Source: Nemopilema nomurai
Taxonomy: Eukaryota; Cnidaria; Scyphozoa; Rhizostomeae; Rhizostomatidae
DNA length: 64,000 nucleotides
Direction of reading: 5' to 3'
NCBI GenBank assembly: GCA_003864495.1
Contig: ML133370.1
Location: forward strand, 124,001-188,000
Shown here: in pieces, positions 13,301 through 24,700 of the stretch
Position numbering within the stretch: the first letter of the stretch is position 1
Layout of the letters: the number at the start of each line of letters is the position of its first letter
Program-made: the position numbers and the translations under genes
The notes under the pieces: model-generated
What the model was told of the DNA's origin: nothing
Databases searched by the model: none
Seen by the model: the letters and a program-made list of their open reading frames with translations, nothing else

Positions 13301-15307
13301 AATTGATATGATGCTTTGTCTAAAATCTTTAGTGATTTATAAGTAATAAATATTCCACCCATTACACTTGGGCCTGATCATACTTCTAAACTAAGTTTTC
13401 GAACAAGGTCGTCTTGTTTCATTTAAATTTTGTGAATAATAGGGTCATGCCTTCTTTGAATTTCAAATTAGCTGTGCAAAAATGTGAAATTTAGACTAAA
13501 TAAAATGCTAGTTGGGACTCACACAATAAAATGTAAAGCTTATTCATTCTAAATGTAGTGTTAGTAGCCTTTTGTATGGGTTTGTAGGTTCTAAAGGTCT
13601 TATGGTTTTATCTATTAAGATATTTCTCATTCCATTGGACTACGTTTTTAGTCAAGTTTATACTGGTTGTGATTTAATTTTTTTGTAAGATGTACGATAT
13701 TCTGGTAAACTTTGGAACAAGGGGTTTTTCTACTGAATTTCTTTATCATTGAAATGCAATTTTGTTGAAGATTTAATTATTCTAATTGTTAAGGAGAACT
13801 TTGGACCAATAGGATGAGCAGTGATGCATTCCAGTAGGCCCTGCGAATTTCAATTCCAGGGGCCCGAGCAAAGTTTTGAAAAGCTGCATGAAGTGCCGTT
13901 GATGAATTGAGTAGCAGGACAAAAATGTGTATGATACAAAGGAGCCGCAGTCAAATTTGGCCCCAGGGCCCCTGCAGGCCTTGAAAACGAGTAATGATGC
14001 AATTTAAAGAGGATGGATGAGCAGAATTGCTCGTCCACAGCAACAGTGGTCAAGGAACTCGTCATTATCAGTGGCGTTTACAGGGCCGCAGATCGTACCA
14101 AAATGTATGAGGTGGCAAACTTGATGCAAAGTGAGCTGAAGAAGGGGGTGGCGTAGTCATTGCTGGAGGTTTTGGTTGTCGAGAATAAAAGGGAGGCTGT
14201 TTTAGCATACTGGAATGGAGGCTGTTTTAGCATACTGGAGAAGAGGCTGTTTTAACATACAGAAAATTAGATTTCTCTCGCTTGAAGGCAAATGGCATCC
14301 CTCCCCCGTCTCTATATGACTATTACCTGCTCGATAAATTTGACCATCGCCTCCTTATTTTCATTCCAATATCTTGGCAACTTTTCTGCTGCAGGAAATT
14401 TGTCACATCCAAGCTCGAGTGTAATCTCGAAACAGTTTGAATGAACATAGTTGTAGTCTTGCATGCCCCCTGCAACGTTGTACCATTTTGCTCCGTTTGT
14501 AATGCCATGGTTGAAGTGATCCGGGGGGACTCCGTCACAGTCCCATGGTGGTCTGTCCAAATGCATAGTTGTGTGTGCATCTGAGTAAGTCAAGGCCAGG
14601 AACTTGAATACGTCATCATCCGGGCTCTTCGTATAAACGGTTTTACTCTGGGGATTATCGTCGTAAGGATAATTTGCAACGAGAGAGCCACCGTGCAGAT
14701 TTGCCGACAGCACAAAATTACTTTTTCGGATCCAACTTGCAACCGCTTTGGTTTCTGGTTGCATTGGTCCGACTTCTTCGGGTAGAAACTGATCCGGAAA
14801 GTTGCGATTCAAGTCCACATGATGCGCATTGCTCCTTCCTTGCAACCAGTCGCCCCTGTTCTTTGTGGCATTCTCGTACCCATCCGGATTCATGCTCGGC
14901 ATGAAATGCATCCGGGTGTTATCAACCAACGATGTATACCGCTTGTTTTTACCATATCCTAAACAGAACTGTTTGATTAATTCAAGCAGCAATTCGCGGC
15001 CTACCACCTCATTTCCATGCATATTCGCTACGTATTTGAACTCCGGTTCCCCAGGCTCGTGTTTGCCTGGATTGTCGCTTACTTCTAAAACCCAAAGTTC
15101 TCGTCTCTCGATTGATTGGCCTACACTGTAAAGTCGTGTGATTTTGGGAAACCGTTGCTGCCAATCCTTTAAAAAGCGCGTCAGCTCATCGTAGTTGTGA
15201 TGTTTCAGGACCGCGTTTGCTGCATCGTTTCGTTTCTTCCGCAACGGCGTTGCATCAATGTTGCAGTACGAGACTGCTAGTATAACAAGTATTAGTAGCT
15301 TAGACAT
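10387..15307 (-). CDS. Metallocarboxypeptidase, M14 N/E subfamily (CPE/CPD/CPN-like), isoform 1
   Basis: Two exons: 15307-14327 (signal peptide, propeptide, whole M14 domain) and 11124-10387 (C-terminal domain), joined at phase 0 through FIEQ|VHRG; total 572 aa. These enzymes remove C-terminal Arg/Lys from peptides in the secretory pathway. A signal peptide (about 1-19) precedes a furin-like site RKKR (23-26). Zinc ligands H97 and E100 (NMHGNEVVGRE) and H205 (NLHGG), substrate-binding N167-R168 (DLNRNF) and catalytic E298 (ITLELG) are all present, so activity is expected. The second exon gives a transthyretin-like beta domain (first ~80 residues) and a long acidic, probably disordered tail with no TM helix or GPI signal, suggesting a soluble luminal or secreted enzyme. 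The M14 domain in one exon is unusually intron-poor for the family. A cyclin A gene sits in the intron on the other strand. Which vertebrate paralogue it matches is unclear. Confidence 0.92.
11125..11998. other. Carboxypeptidase intron segment upstream of cyclin A
   Basis: Non-coding by inspection. A TATAAAA at 11904-11910 lies about 90 bp before the cyclin ATG and could serve as its TATA box; an in-frame TGA at 11987-11989 precedes the ATG. Another TATAAAA occurs near 11571. Confidence 0.4.
11999..13222 (+). CDS. Cyclin A, intronless (probable retrogene)
   Basis: Uninterrupted 407-codon frame. It activates CDK1/CDK2 in S phase and G2/M. Cyclin A features are YMDKQPDINYSMRSILVDWL (the MRSIL patch corresponds to the MRAIL substrate-docking site), LYLAVTHIDRFLSKM and ACLFIAAKYEEIYPPE in cyclin-box fold 1, then a second fold to about residue 390. 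The N-terminal region carries RVALKTINN at 38-46, a match to the RxxLxxxxN destruction box. The start is the first ATG after an in-frame stop at 11987. Cyclin A genes usually have several introns; this one has none, stays open and keeps functional motifs, and lies on the strand opposite its host inside the carboxypeptidase intron. Those facts suggest a retrocopy that has stayed functional. I see no clear poly(A) tract or target-site duplication, so insertion is old or the intron loss arose otherwise. Confidence 0.95.
   Translation: MLATSTRDNVGLYGNENAGEMGQRAKNATFGGARQTNRVALKTINNTQRPTLDRACKTQASINIHAAFHSKAAAQPKGFSIYVEPQSNVTELQGYVLGLHTGEQCTGGFETPMSVSPVVEDRLETEPACQHPRNDEWSEYEEDVVRYLRNRAVKTAPRVTYMDKQPDINYSMRSILVDWLAEVSDEFRLDDRTLYLAVTHIDRFLSKMSVQRDKLQLVGTACLFIAAKYEEIYPPEASDFVYITDDTYTQEQMFRMEQLILKALDCDVSAPIILDFLDPFLAGAGCILDESNPSSGKYKRLGHLAAFLCELTLLDSRTFLKYLPHVVVASAILLSSHTVSLPVRASALVTKCNVEKKTLLNCMDDLQDAFMEAPTLKYKAVSLKYSKDCFDCVAKIPPIARPFNYVL
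13345..13350 (+). promoter_or_regulatory. Candidate poly(A) signal of cyclin A
   Basis: AATAAA 123 nt after the cyclin stop. A second AATAAA lies at 13499-13504, so either could be used. Confidence 0.5.
14193..14260. repeat. 25-bp tandem repeat, about three units
   Basis: Units of GAGGCTGTTTTAGCATACTG recur with a 25-bp period (starts 14193, 14218, 14243), the third slightly diverged. They lie in the carboxypeptidase intron just past the donor of the 14327-15307 exon. Confidence 0.85.
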
Positions 15308-17226
15308 GTTAGGCCCGAACTGCGACCTCGGTAGTGCACTGGAGCTGTGTGAACAGGCGACTGGCGAGTTTCTGTGCCTACTGATTGTTACGGCTTGTAT
15401 ACTGTTAAAACCTTGGCTGTCAAGGACGCCTCCGTGCTATAACGTCAGCTCCAATCACGGTGTAAATGCAGCCGACCCCCCGGAAACTACATTGAGTCGT
15501 TGCTGCAGGTGGATGGCGAAAAGCGAAGCTGATTGGATAGTTACCGCGTAGATCAAGCCACTCGCGCAATTTGATTGGCTCGTCGTCATGTCCTTGCTTT
15601 TTCAGGTTTACTCAAGCGAGGCGAAGCGGTTTTTTCACAGCCGACAAACACACAAACAAACTCTCCGAAGCAATTGAGAATTTTTTTCAGGAATTTTTAA
15701 AACAGTGGTGGTCTTTGCCCGTTAAACTTCATCTGGGGCTCAAAGAGTGACCAGCAATAAAACAAAGCTGTGAATTCATTAACTGTGCTCTTTCCTTGAA
15801 GAGCTTTTCAACTCTAATGAGAATATTATTTGCCTTATTTGCAAATGGTTTATTTTTCAAATTACGAACCTCGCACATATGTCACGGGGTGTTAAAGGCT
15901 TAGTTTTTCCTGCCCCACTTCCATTTGCACTTAACTTAATGCATTCTTCCTTTAGTTCATTTTCTAATTCTAATCTAAAAACTGCAAATCTTGGCGTTAA
16001 CTGAAACTATTATTTATACCAATTTATTTCTTACAATGCTGCCAATTTGAAGACTCGCTACATTAATATATTTAGTACCCCCTGTTCTCCGGGCCACTAG
16101 ATTTTAGGCCCAATTTTAATTGAGTAAAACGACCTTCTGCCTTCTTTGTGCCCTTAATTTTTACTGATGATTCATCCAACTTTATCGATAAAGTCTAAAC
16201 AAACGTCTTCTACTAGCTGTCTTCCCCTTGGAATGTTCATTGGTATGTCATTCTTCTCACAGCCCCAAACCCCTCTTTTTTAGTAATTAAATAACAATAT
16301 TCGAGAGAAATAAAGCAACAATTGCGCAATCAAAAGGAAAAGCTTATTTAGCTTTACAATGAATGGATATTTTCGAGGAAAGTCGTAAGTAATTTAGAGT
16401 ATAGGACTCTTTTTATGTATGATAATCATTCATGGTGTTTTAGATAGAAAGCTAAATACACTTGGCCATTTGATTTCACTTTTTTGGCTTTCAAAGATAG
16501 CAACCAGAAACAAGGTAGTATCTAGTGGGAGGCTAATGATCTTTGGGATTCTCAAAGCCACTGGCTGAAATCCCAAGCCTAACCCGCTGCTGCTGGTAAG
16601 TATAACTACTTCCATCATGTGTGCCTTGAAAGGTCGAGAGACCTTTTGAATGGTCCTCAGAACGAAACCCAATCGAATGTTAATAAGCTCTAAAAGCCAA
16701 GATCCACTCATTTGCACCAATATCACGGCTCAGCCCAAATTTTTCTGATTTTTCAATTATATTGAAGGAGCAAATTTGGAGCGATGTTAAACAAAGCACT
16801 GCTAGATAGGGGTGCCCGCAATAGAGGGGTACGTGCCCCTCTTGCCCTCAATAGAAGATCCAGTTTTTTTTCTATTTTGGCATTGTGTTGTCACTATCTT
16901 TATGCTTTTCCCTCTTGCCCCGAACATATAGAAGCACTCCAGCGCTAGAGGTTCTAAAATTTGGGATCTGCTTCGGCATCTAAAATACGAGTTGAAACAT
17001 ATTGGGAAGAAACACTTTTTCGCGGGCAGCGGACATTTCGTCTGTAATTTGCAGTCCATTCTGCAAGTCACCATGTTGCATAGTAAGGGTGGATTTATTT
17101 AACTGCAGCCTCTATTAACTGTACCCTCTATTAACTGTACCCTCTATTAACTGTACCCTCTATTAACTGTGCCCTTCATTAACTTATTCTTCATTAGCTT
17201 ATCCATCTTTAGCTTAAAGTTCTTAC
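15308..17226. other. Interval between the two M14 exons
   Basis: About 1.9 kb. I looked here on the minus strand for a transthyretin-like exon for the distal M14 exon and saw none; the minus frames at 16430-16726 and 16802-17074 do not resemble that domain. The right part has a 16-bp tandem repeat. The promoter of the proximal M14 exon should lie near 15308-15500, where a CRE half-site ACGTCA (15442-15447) occurs. Confidence 0.5.
17097..17186. repeat. 16-bp tandem repeat (CCTCTATTAACTGTAC)
   Basis: About five units at 16-bp spacing (CCTCTATTAA at 17109, 17125, 17141, 17157, then a diverged copy), just downstream of the distal M14 exon's splice donor. Confidence 0.88.
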
Positions 17227-18234
17227 CTGCTCTATGAACTTGATCAAAGGCTCCTTATTCTCGCTCCAGTAGCGAGGCAGATCTTTGGCGTCAGGGAACT
17301 TCTTGCAGCCCAGCTCGAGCGTGATTTCCATGCAATTCGAGTGCAAGTAGTCGTAGTCTTGCATGCCGCCTGCCACATTGTACCACGTGGCACCGTTTGT
17401 CACTCCCCCTTTAAAATGGTCCGCCGGCAGATCCGTGCATTCCCAAGGAGCTTCATCCTGATGCATTGTGGGATGGGTCTGGGCATAAGTCGTGGCCAAA
17501 AATCGGAACACATCGTCGTCAGGGCTTCGGGAGTAAGAACTGTCCCCGGTCGCACTGTCATCATACGGGTAGTTGGCTACCAGCGATCCCCCGTGTAAAT
17601 TTGCTGCAAGAACAACGTTGCTCTTCTTTATCCAGTTTTCAATTGCTTGCGTCTCCGGCTGCGTCGCAGCGTTTTGTGCGTTCAAAAATTGATCCGGGAA
17701 GTTACGATTAAGATCCACACTGTTTGCATTGGTCCGACCAACCAGCCAGTCTCCCTTTCCTTCCCGCCATGCCATTTCATACCCGTCCGGGTTCATACTT
17801 GGCATGAGAAGTATCCGGGTGTTATCGACCAGGAATCGAATTCTCTGGCTGCGATCGTACTCGTTGCATAAATCAGCAATGAGTTTCAACAGCATTTCGC
17901 GTCCGACCACTTCATTGCCATGCATGTTGGCGATGTACTTGACTTCGGGCTCTCCCGCTTCGTGCTTTCCCGGATTATTACTTATTTCATAAACCCAGAG
18001 CTCTCTGCCTTCTACTGATTGACCAACTGTAGCTAAATGGGATATCTTTGAGCACCTTTGTGCCCAGTCCTTCAAATAGTTTGTCATTTCTTCATAGTTG
18101 TGATGCTTTAATTCTTCATCCCCTCTTTTTGTTGGTTGGACGGCCTTCCTGTTTCCAATTGACTTGGTTTCATGCAAATCAAAGAAGTTGAAGCACAGTA
18201 CGATGCAACTCACAGCAAATAGCTCGCCTCCCAT
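17227..18234 (-). CDS. Second M14 carboxypeptidase catalytic exon (tandem paralogue or alternative first exon)
   Basis: A single exon encodes 336 residues: Met start, hydrophobic signal peptide (about 6-18), a short basic region with TKR, and a full M14 domain closely similar to the 14327-15307 exon. Zinc ligands H105, E108 and H214, R177 in DLNRNF and catalytic E307 in ITLELG are intact. It ends FIEQ followed by a GTAAGA donor in phase 0, exactly where the other catalytic exon ends. I find no transthyretin-like exon between it and 15307, so the nearest usable partner is the exon at 10387-11124, giving a 581-aa protein. It is therefore either an alternative first exon of one locus or a tandem duplicate that lost its own 3' exon. 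Without splicing the frame runs into VRTLS and a stop, which would leave an M14 domain without the C-terminal domain. Confidence 0.85.
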
Positions 18235-21200
18235 TGCAAATCAAGGCCTCGAATTGTATCTCCCTGAATTTGCAAATTTTCCCCTTGCCCTCTTCACTTT
18301 CAGCCTCTTGGTTAGTTTGGCCACGGCAGCAACGCTGATCAGAAGAGCAAAGCGTCCCCTCTCGGTACCCTGCGATGCCGAATGTAACTGAAAACGCGAA
18401 CCAGGGGGTGTGTGTTCAATTCGGCAATTAGTTGCTAAGCAACGCGTAGCAGCTTGTTTCATTTAGCTGGTCTGATTCTGTTCCGTTCGTCAATTTGGAG
18501 ATGTTTTATTCAGTGTTGTTTGTAATCAAATTTTTGTGAAATTTGCAAATTAACATTGAAAGATCATGAAAATTTTATGGATTGGCAGATACACAGACGA
18601 TCGTTATCAAGACTTTTCGTTTGAAATAATTGTCTTTTAACAGGTGGCCTACAAAGCCCCGTTTCTTTGTTTACACTCAGTGCGAAAAATGTCGGAAAAT
18701 ATCGCCTTCGTTTGACCTGTTTTCACTTGCTTTAGACTTTTTTGACATAAACACACGCATCCATATCCCTACATGCTCAAAATAAGCTTTGGCCATTTCC
18801 ATCAAATTAACTCTTGTTTTTTGATCTATAAGATTAGTGCAGATACTATAAAAGAACTGATCACTTGAAGTTTTACATAAAATAACTGGGTGCGCAATTT
18901 CTATTGAAGCAAAGCAACATTTTGTGATCCCTTTGCCTTACTTCCCTCCTTGTTCCTACTAAAAATAGTTATCCTGCACATTTTAACTACGAAACAAACA
19001 TAGATAAAAAATTGATCATATTTATATTGAAAATGGTTGTATTGAATCAAACGGAGTGTTTTCTGCATAACGCCAAACATTGCTGGGTAACTGTGCTTTC
19101 AGAGTTACTGAGGAAGTTTCAGAAAAATTGCGCAAAATTTAGCTGACGGAACAGGATATGGATAGCTGCGATGTGATTGGACACTGTCGTAAACATACAA
19201 AAGAGAATTTTGTCATTTTTAGTAAAATCTGCTTGCAAATAAACCTAACAGTACTTTTAACATCGAGCTAGGCAAATTGACACAAAAATCTTGGAACACA
19301 TTTATGCCCAGTTGAAAAGTATGCCCAGTTGTTACCCCCGTCCCTGCAGGCAACAGGTGGCCATTAGCGTTAGCTGTGATTGGCTGTTAGTCCTCTATAG
19401 CTAATTTGTAGTGTCAATGACAAGCAATCATAGTTTTACTAACAAATCGCATCTGCCAAAGGACGTAAGCACTCTCTTTACTGCCGAACGTCTTCTCCAC
19501 GCGGGCTTGTTTTCCCAAACCTTTCACATCATCGATGCTTTGCGTGCTTCGGGCAAACTCAACTCACTTTCCGCGAACACATCAATGGGAACTTCTGAAT
19601 ATCCGTTCTTTGGAAAATACAGGGGCAAATTATGTGGAGACACCAATAGTGCTTTCATAATTTGCGAATTACGATAATGCTGTATTTGCAGATATATCAA
19701 ATTTAGCAACAAGCAATGTATTATCTTTATAAAGCTCTTGATTGAGATCTAAAAGACTTTAGGCTGGGACTTTAGGTCTGTTTTCTTCGATTCTCAATTT
19801 GTCTTCCTATTTTTTGTTAGATTTGTTACGTTTCGTAATTTCTTTTCAACATTCTTCGTTCTTTTACTTCGTTCTTTGCCCGAAGGCGCAGAAATGGTCT
19901 TGTGGCATTGCATAGGCCTCTATTTTATGCATATTGATGTATATTTGTTGCGCCTATCTTGGATAATACGTTTGAGCCCAAAACTCAACATTATTTCAGT
20001 TATTCTGAACTATCATTCGAGACAATTAAAACCGCCCTAAGCTATCAAGAATGAAAACTCTACGAGCCATCACACATGGAACATTCCGTTTTTTTCTCCA
20101 CCTCAGAGGCAGACCCATCTGGAATCGTTCCATTTGGCTCTGGTATAAACGGTTCGAAAATGAGGCTGATTTGCCTTGTTGAGAGGCAAATTGACAAGGC
20201 TCCTTTACTTGTTGTTACCGACAAAGGCTGAGGAGAATTGGCGATTGGTTTTATTTTCGCGATGGATCAAACATAGAAAACACAGTATTTCTTGCTGCTA
20301 TGTTGACCTAACTTGTTAAACAATGCTACGGTTGGTGACAAAACTAGTACGCATCTTCCTCCACCATTGTAACAAGCCGTTTCGGACCGTTCTATTTCTT
20401 TATTGTGAAGAGAAGAAAAGGGGACAGTGCCATAAGGCCATTGACCCTAGTCTATTGACACTCCTATTTGCTAGAATAACTGCATTTAGGGTAAGGTAGA
20501 AAATTTTTCATTTGACAGAATCATGGGTATCTTCAAGAAGAGGGGCGCACTCAATGTTAATGGCCTAACAATTGGAAGAAGGTTTCAAGAGAAATTTGTC
20601 CGAGAATTTAAATCAGAAGCCTTGGTGAATTTTGAAACAGGGGTCATCATTTTTATTAATCAAAATCAATTCTTAATATTTCCCTAAATATAGACAACAA
20701 ACCAGCCATAAGTGGTAGAAAACCCCCAGTAAAACCAGCACTGTTCGGTTGCATTTTTTGTAAATATTTTGCCGTGCTCGCATTTAAGCTATTTATTTCT
20801 GAGTTGCTTGTGTCCAATCATGATTTGCTTGTGTCCAAATAATTTAGGTTCATGTAATACCATTTCGTGACATGTCTACCTGTTTCAAGCATTGGAGGGT
20901 ATAACCTAAAAATTAGCTTTTCAGGTAATGATGCTGATGAATCTTTATTTGTTGAAAACAGGTTTTTCAAGATTTTTACGACCGTTGCGCAGATTTCGTA
21001 TTGAAGCAAAACTATGTGTTTGTAGCCCTGTGTCGAAGGCCTAGAAAACCAAATCTGGGCATTCATTGACAAGTATTTTCCCTTTTCCGCTGTACTTTAG
21101 GGCTCCCTTGACCACCGTGTTTAGTCAGTGGCGCCCATGAATCTTTTGCAGTAATAACTTACACCTTGATTGTAGAAACAACTGCAGTCGTTTGCTTACT

Positions 21201-21749
21201 GACATCTTGAAACGAGCAGTAATACCTTCAGGCGTCTATGTAAACTGTCCTGTTGACACACAGTAATGGTATTGCGAAACCATAACAGGACCCTGAATAA
21301 TTGCAAGAACTAAAATTGCAAAATGATTTTGATGACGATCATCGACGATACACATGCGTTATTTGAAACTCAAGATTGACGCCATGTTTTCACACCTTCA
21401 GTTGTAGACAGTTATCCAAAACTCTAGTTATAAAATGCCCCCCAGCATTCTAAAGTCTGTTTCCTTGGCCCCAATTTATCTGTAGTCACTATTCTTTTAT
21501 TTGGTTTCCTAACTATGGAAACGCATAACGTTAGATTTAATTGCAAATGATTATAATATTTAATATTTACAATAGTGCATTGAGGTTTCATAAAAAAGCA
21601 CCTGCAGTATTGTATTTCTCGTGATCAATAATAAATGGACTAACATAGAGATTTCTCCACGGTCAACATGCACAACATGTCTCTTTAGAATGTCTTTGAC
21701 TACGAAGCTACTTTAAAGTCGAGTTTTAGAACACTGCTATGGGGCCGGG
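18235..21749. other. Intergenic region between carboxypeptidase and receptor genes
   Basis: About 3.5 kb between two divergently transcribed genes, so both promoters should be here. An 84-codon frame at 19426-19677 (begins MTSNHSFTNKSHLPKD) is the only open frame with unremarkable composition; it matches no family I know and lacks clear splice context, so I do not call it. No transposon ends were recognised. Confidence 0.5.
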
Positions 21750-24700
21750 ATGGAATCGAAGAAGTATGCAGTGGGACTACTAATAACTGGTAAGGGTTCT
21801 GTTTTGTTTTTGCTTTCTTAAGAGGCAATTCTCAAAGCTTTTGCTGGAAGCGTGTTATACTGAAGTTGTGTTTATTAGCTAGCTAAAGACGATTCCATGT
21901 CCTAACATGGCATCTCCAATTTTGGTCGCCTTGCCGTTGACAAATGGAGCATAAAACTTCGGTATCTTTGCGATCAAACCGGACGCAATGCGTATTTATC
22001 TGAGAACCCGTGAAGCCGGAATATTTTATAAAGTTGTAGGCTTCTGAAGCGAAAGGGAATCTTCGTGAAGTATATGATCATCGTTTCTGTTTTACTTGAA
22101 ATGAATGCTTGTGCAAACAAATAAAAGTAATCCATCCACCTTAGCGGCTTTCATCTTGTGCAAAATTGATAACTGATCGAAAACCCTTCTGAACTTATGA
22201 AATCCTCTTTCTAAGCACCGGATGCTTGCGATAGCAATGTTAGAAATGAGCTTCATAGTCCCGCATCATCAAAATTTGGATTGTACAACATGCCTCATAG
22301 TTATGTTTCTCCTGATACCATCGTAGAAGGAGTTTACCTTTCACTTCCGTTCTCGAAACAATCGTTGCTACTTCAGAAAAGCCCCCCTTCCCCCATGATA
22401 AACGCTTTGTAACGTTTGCTACTTTTTCACATACAATCCTGCCCATTAGCAACTACTTCCAATTTTGATCGATGGAACACGTTTTAGAACTAAAACTCTA
22501 ATCGTGTGCAAATTTGAAAAACATTTTAGCTATACATTGTGTGTTCTGCCTTCTATTTCCTCTCCACTTCAGTTGCCATACTTCCATAGGATTAAATGCT
22601 GTTGTCTTGATCAAATTTTTCAATTATTCCACCTCAAAGTTGCTAAAATTAAAAAAGCGTCAACCAGTAGTTTGATTCCAGGAGGATGGTTACAGGAGGA
22701 TTCCAGGAGGATGGTTACAGGAGGATTCCAGTCTGTTCTACATCTTGCAAGAGTTATTCTAAACACGGCTTTAATCTGTCAATTGTTAGCCACCACTTTT
22801 TTTAATCTTACGTTGGAACATTAATGGGACATCAAGACTCACTAGAGGTCCACATAAACTCTCCTTCCTATTCTAGCAAATGCTTTGTAGCAACATGATA
22901 CCTTTTCGAGGCTGGCTGCTTGACGATAGTACAGTGCCAAAGAAGACATTATACATTATACATGTATTAGACGTTATCATCTCTGTTTAGCTCCTTCATA
23001 ATAGTTTTACTACAGCAAGTTGTTTTGTAAACTTCTAGCGATTTTCTCACTAACATCTGGAAGCCGACTTCAGCATGAAACAGCCCTGCGGAAAAAGCTT
23101 GGCATTTTCTCAGTGCCTGAGGGTATTAAAGACACGCCACTCGTCAGTACCGGATCTCCAATGACCATTACCATTGGACTCACACTTTTACGGATACTGC
23201 AAGTGGTATGTAGCAACATAAGTAGTAGTAGAAATATTAGTTTAGCTTTGTTCCAACTCTTCTGTTGACAGGTTGTAATGTTGCCTGGCGAATAAGCAAT
23301 GCTTTGTATTCGAAAGTCAAATTTCTTTTGAACCTCAAGTTTCCGCAGTTTGTAAGAAAAGATTGTTATGAATTGTTAATATTGGTTTTCTTTTTTGATA
23401 TAGATATTGAAGCCACACCTCCTTCTTCATTGGTTTGTTGAATAGGCGGCCTCCCTTCTTTTAGTTGTTTCTATTTCAATCGCGTACGCGTATTAATCTT
23501 GTCAAGGCAAAACTTCACAGGGAAAGCGAATCTTCACAAGAACCTTCGTGTCGCTTGCATCACGTGTGTTTGTTGTTGAATTACCTTGTTGTTAGGACGT
23601 TTTCGGTATAGGCTTTCATGCCATTGCTTACCAAATCCTAGGCACCTGTCTCGGGACCTTTAGTGTAGTCTTGGGCTGGAATAAACTTTACGACATGGGT
23701 GTCATCTTGAATTAAAGAGCATATTTAGTCAAATTTGGTTTGTGTTTTTATTTTTTGAAAGAGTTTGTTGACATTAAATGCGATGAAATATGAAAGTTTA
23801 GGTATGCTGTTTTGCTGTCCAATTTGGTTGCCGAACTTGACCTCCATTTTCAGCATAAATTTTGATTTATCTTTATGGCACTGACATCCCCCATATTTCG
23901 CTCAACATCCTGGAGCTTTCTGCTCAATGCATTTTTGTGATCAAGCTCACCTTTACTCGCCGAAGCAGTCTTTCTTTTCTTTAGTTTTCAAGATCAGTTC
24001 TCCAGATTGCTGAAAACTTTAATGCATTGCCTTTTACGTCAGATTTGCATTGTACAATAATTTTGCAGGCGATTAAGGTCAATTAAAGCTTTCCTTAAAA
24101 TTCAAAGGCAAAAGTCTTGTGCAAACTCAGGAACTGTTTGCATTAACATTGAACTCTACTGTCTTTGTATTGAATCAAATCTTACATGCACAGGATGAGA
24201 AAAATGCGATATTCACGACAAGCGTTTGGCTTCGTATGACATGGAAGCACAAGCACCTGGTGTGGAACTCGTCCGATTATGGTTCCATCGAAGAACTGCG
24301 GGTAAACCCGGATCGACTCTGGGTTCCAGATATATTTTTGATTAACAAGTAAGTTCGATTCCAGCCCTTTAACATGTGCTGGTGCTATAGCACATGTCCA
24401 GTCCTAGCAATAGAAGGTAGTTTATCACTTATTAATCATGTAACAGCTAATCGCGTAATCAAATCATGCAAACATGGAATCGTACTGATAGCGATTCAGC
24501 ACAGCTTGCTAAATAGTTTTGCCGGCGTTAAATGTCCTGTTCTGGTAGTAGCACGAATTGGCTCTCCATCTCGCATCCATCATTTCGCCCTAACTAGCTT
24601 ACATATATATGGTGTTTGTTAGTGAAAGATAGTTATGGTTCCTAGATAAGTTTTAAAAATTTGAAAAATACCAGTATTGAGAACTTCTTTATGGTGTATG

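Noticed and set aside
19426..19677. 84-codon frame between the carboxypeptidase and receptor genes
   Set aside because: Plausible composition but no family match, no clear splice sites and no poly(A) context.
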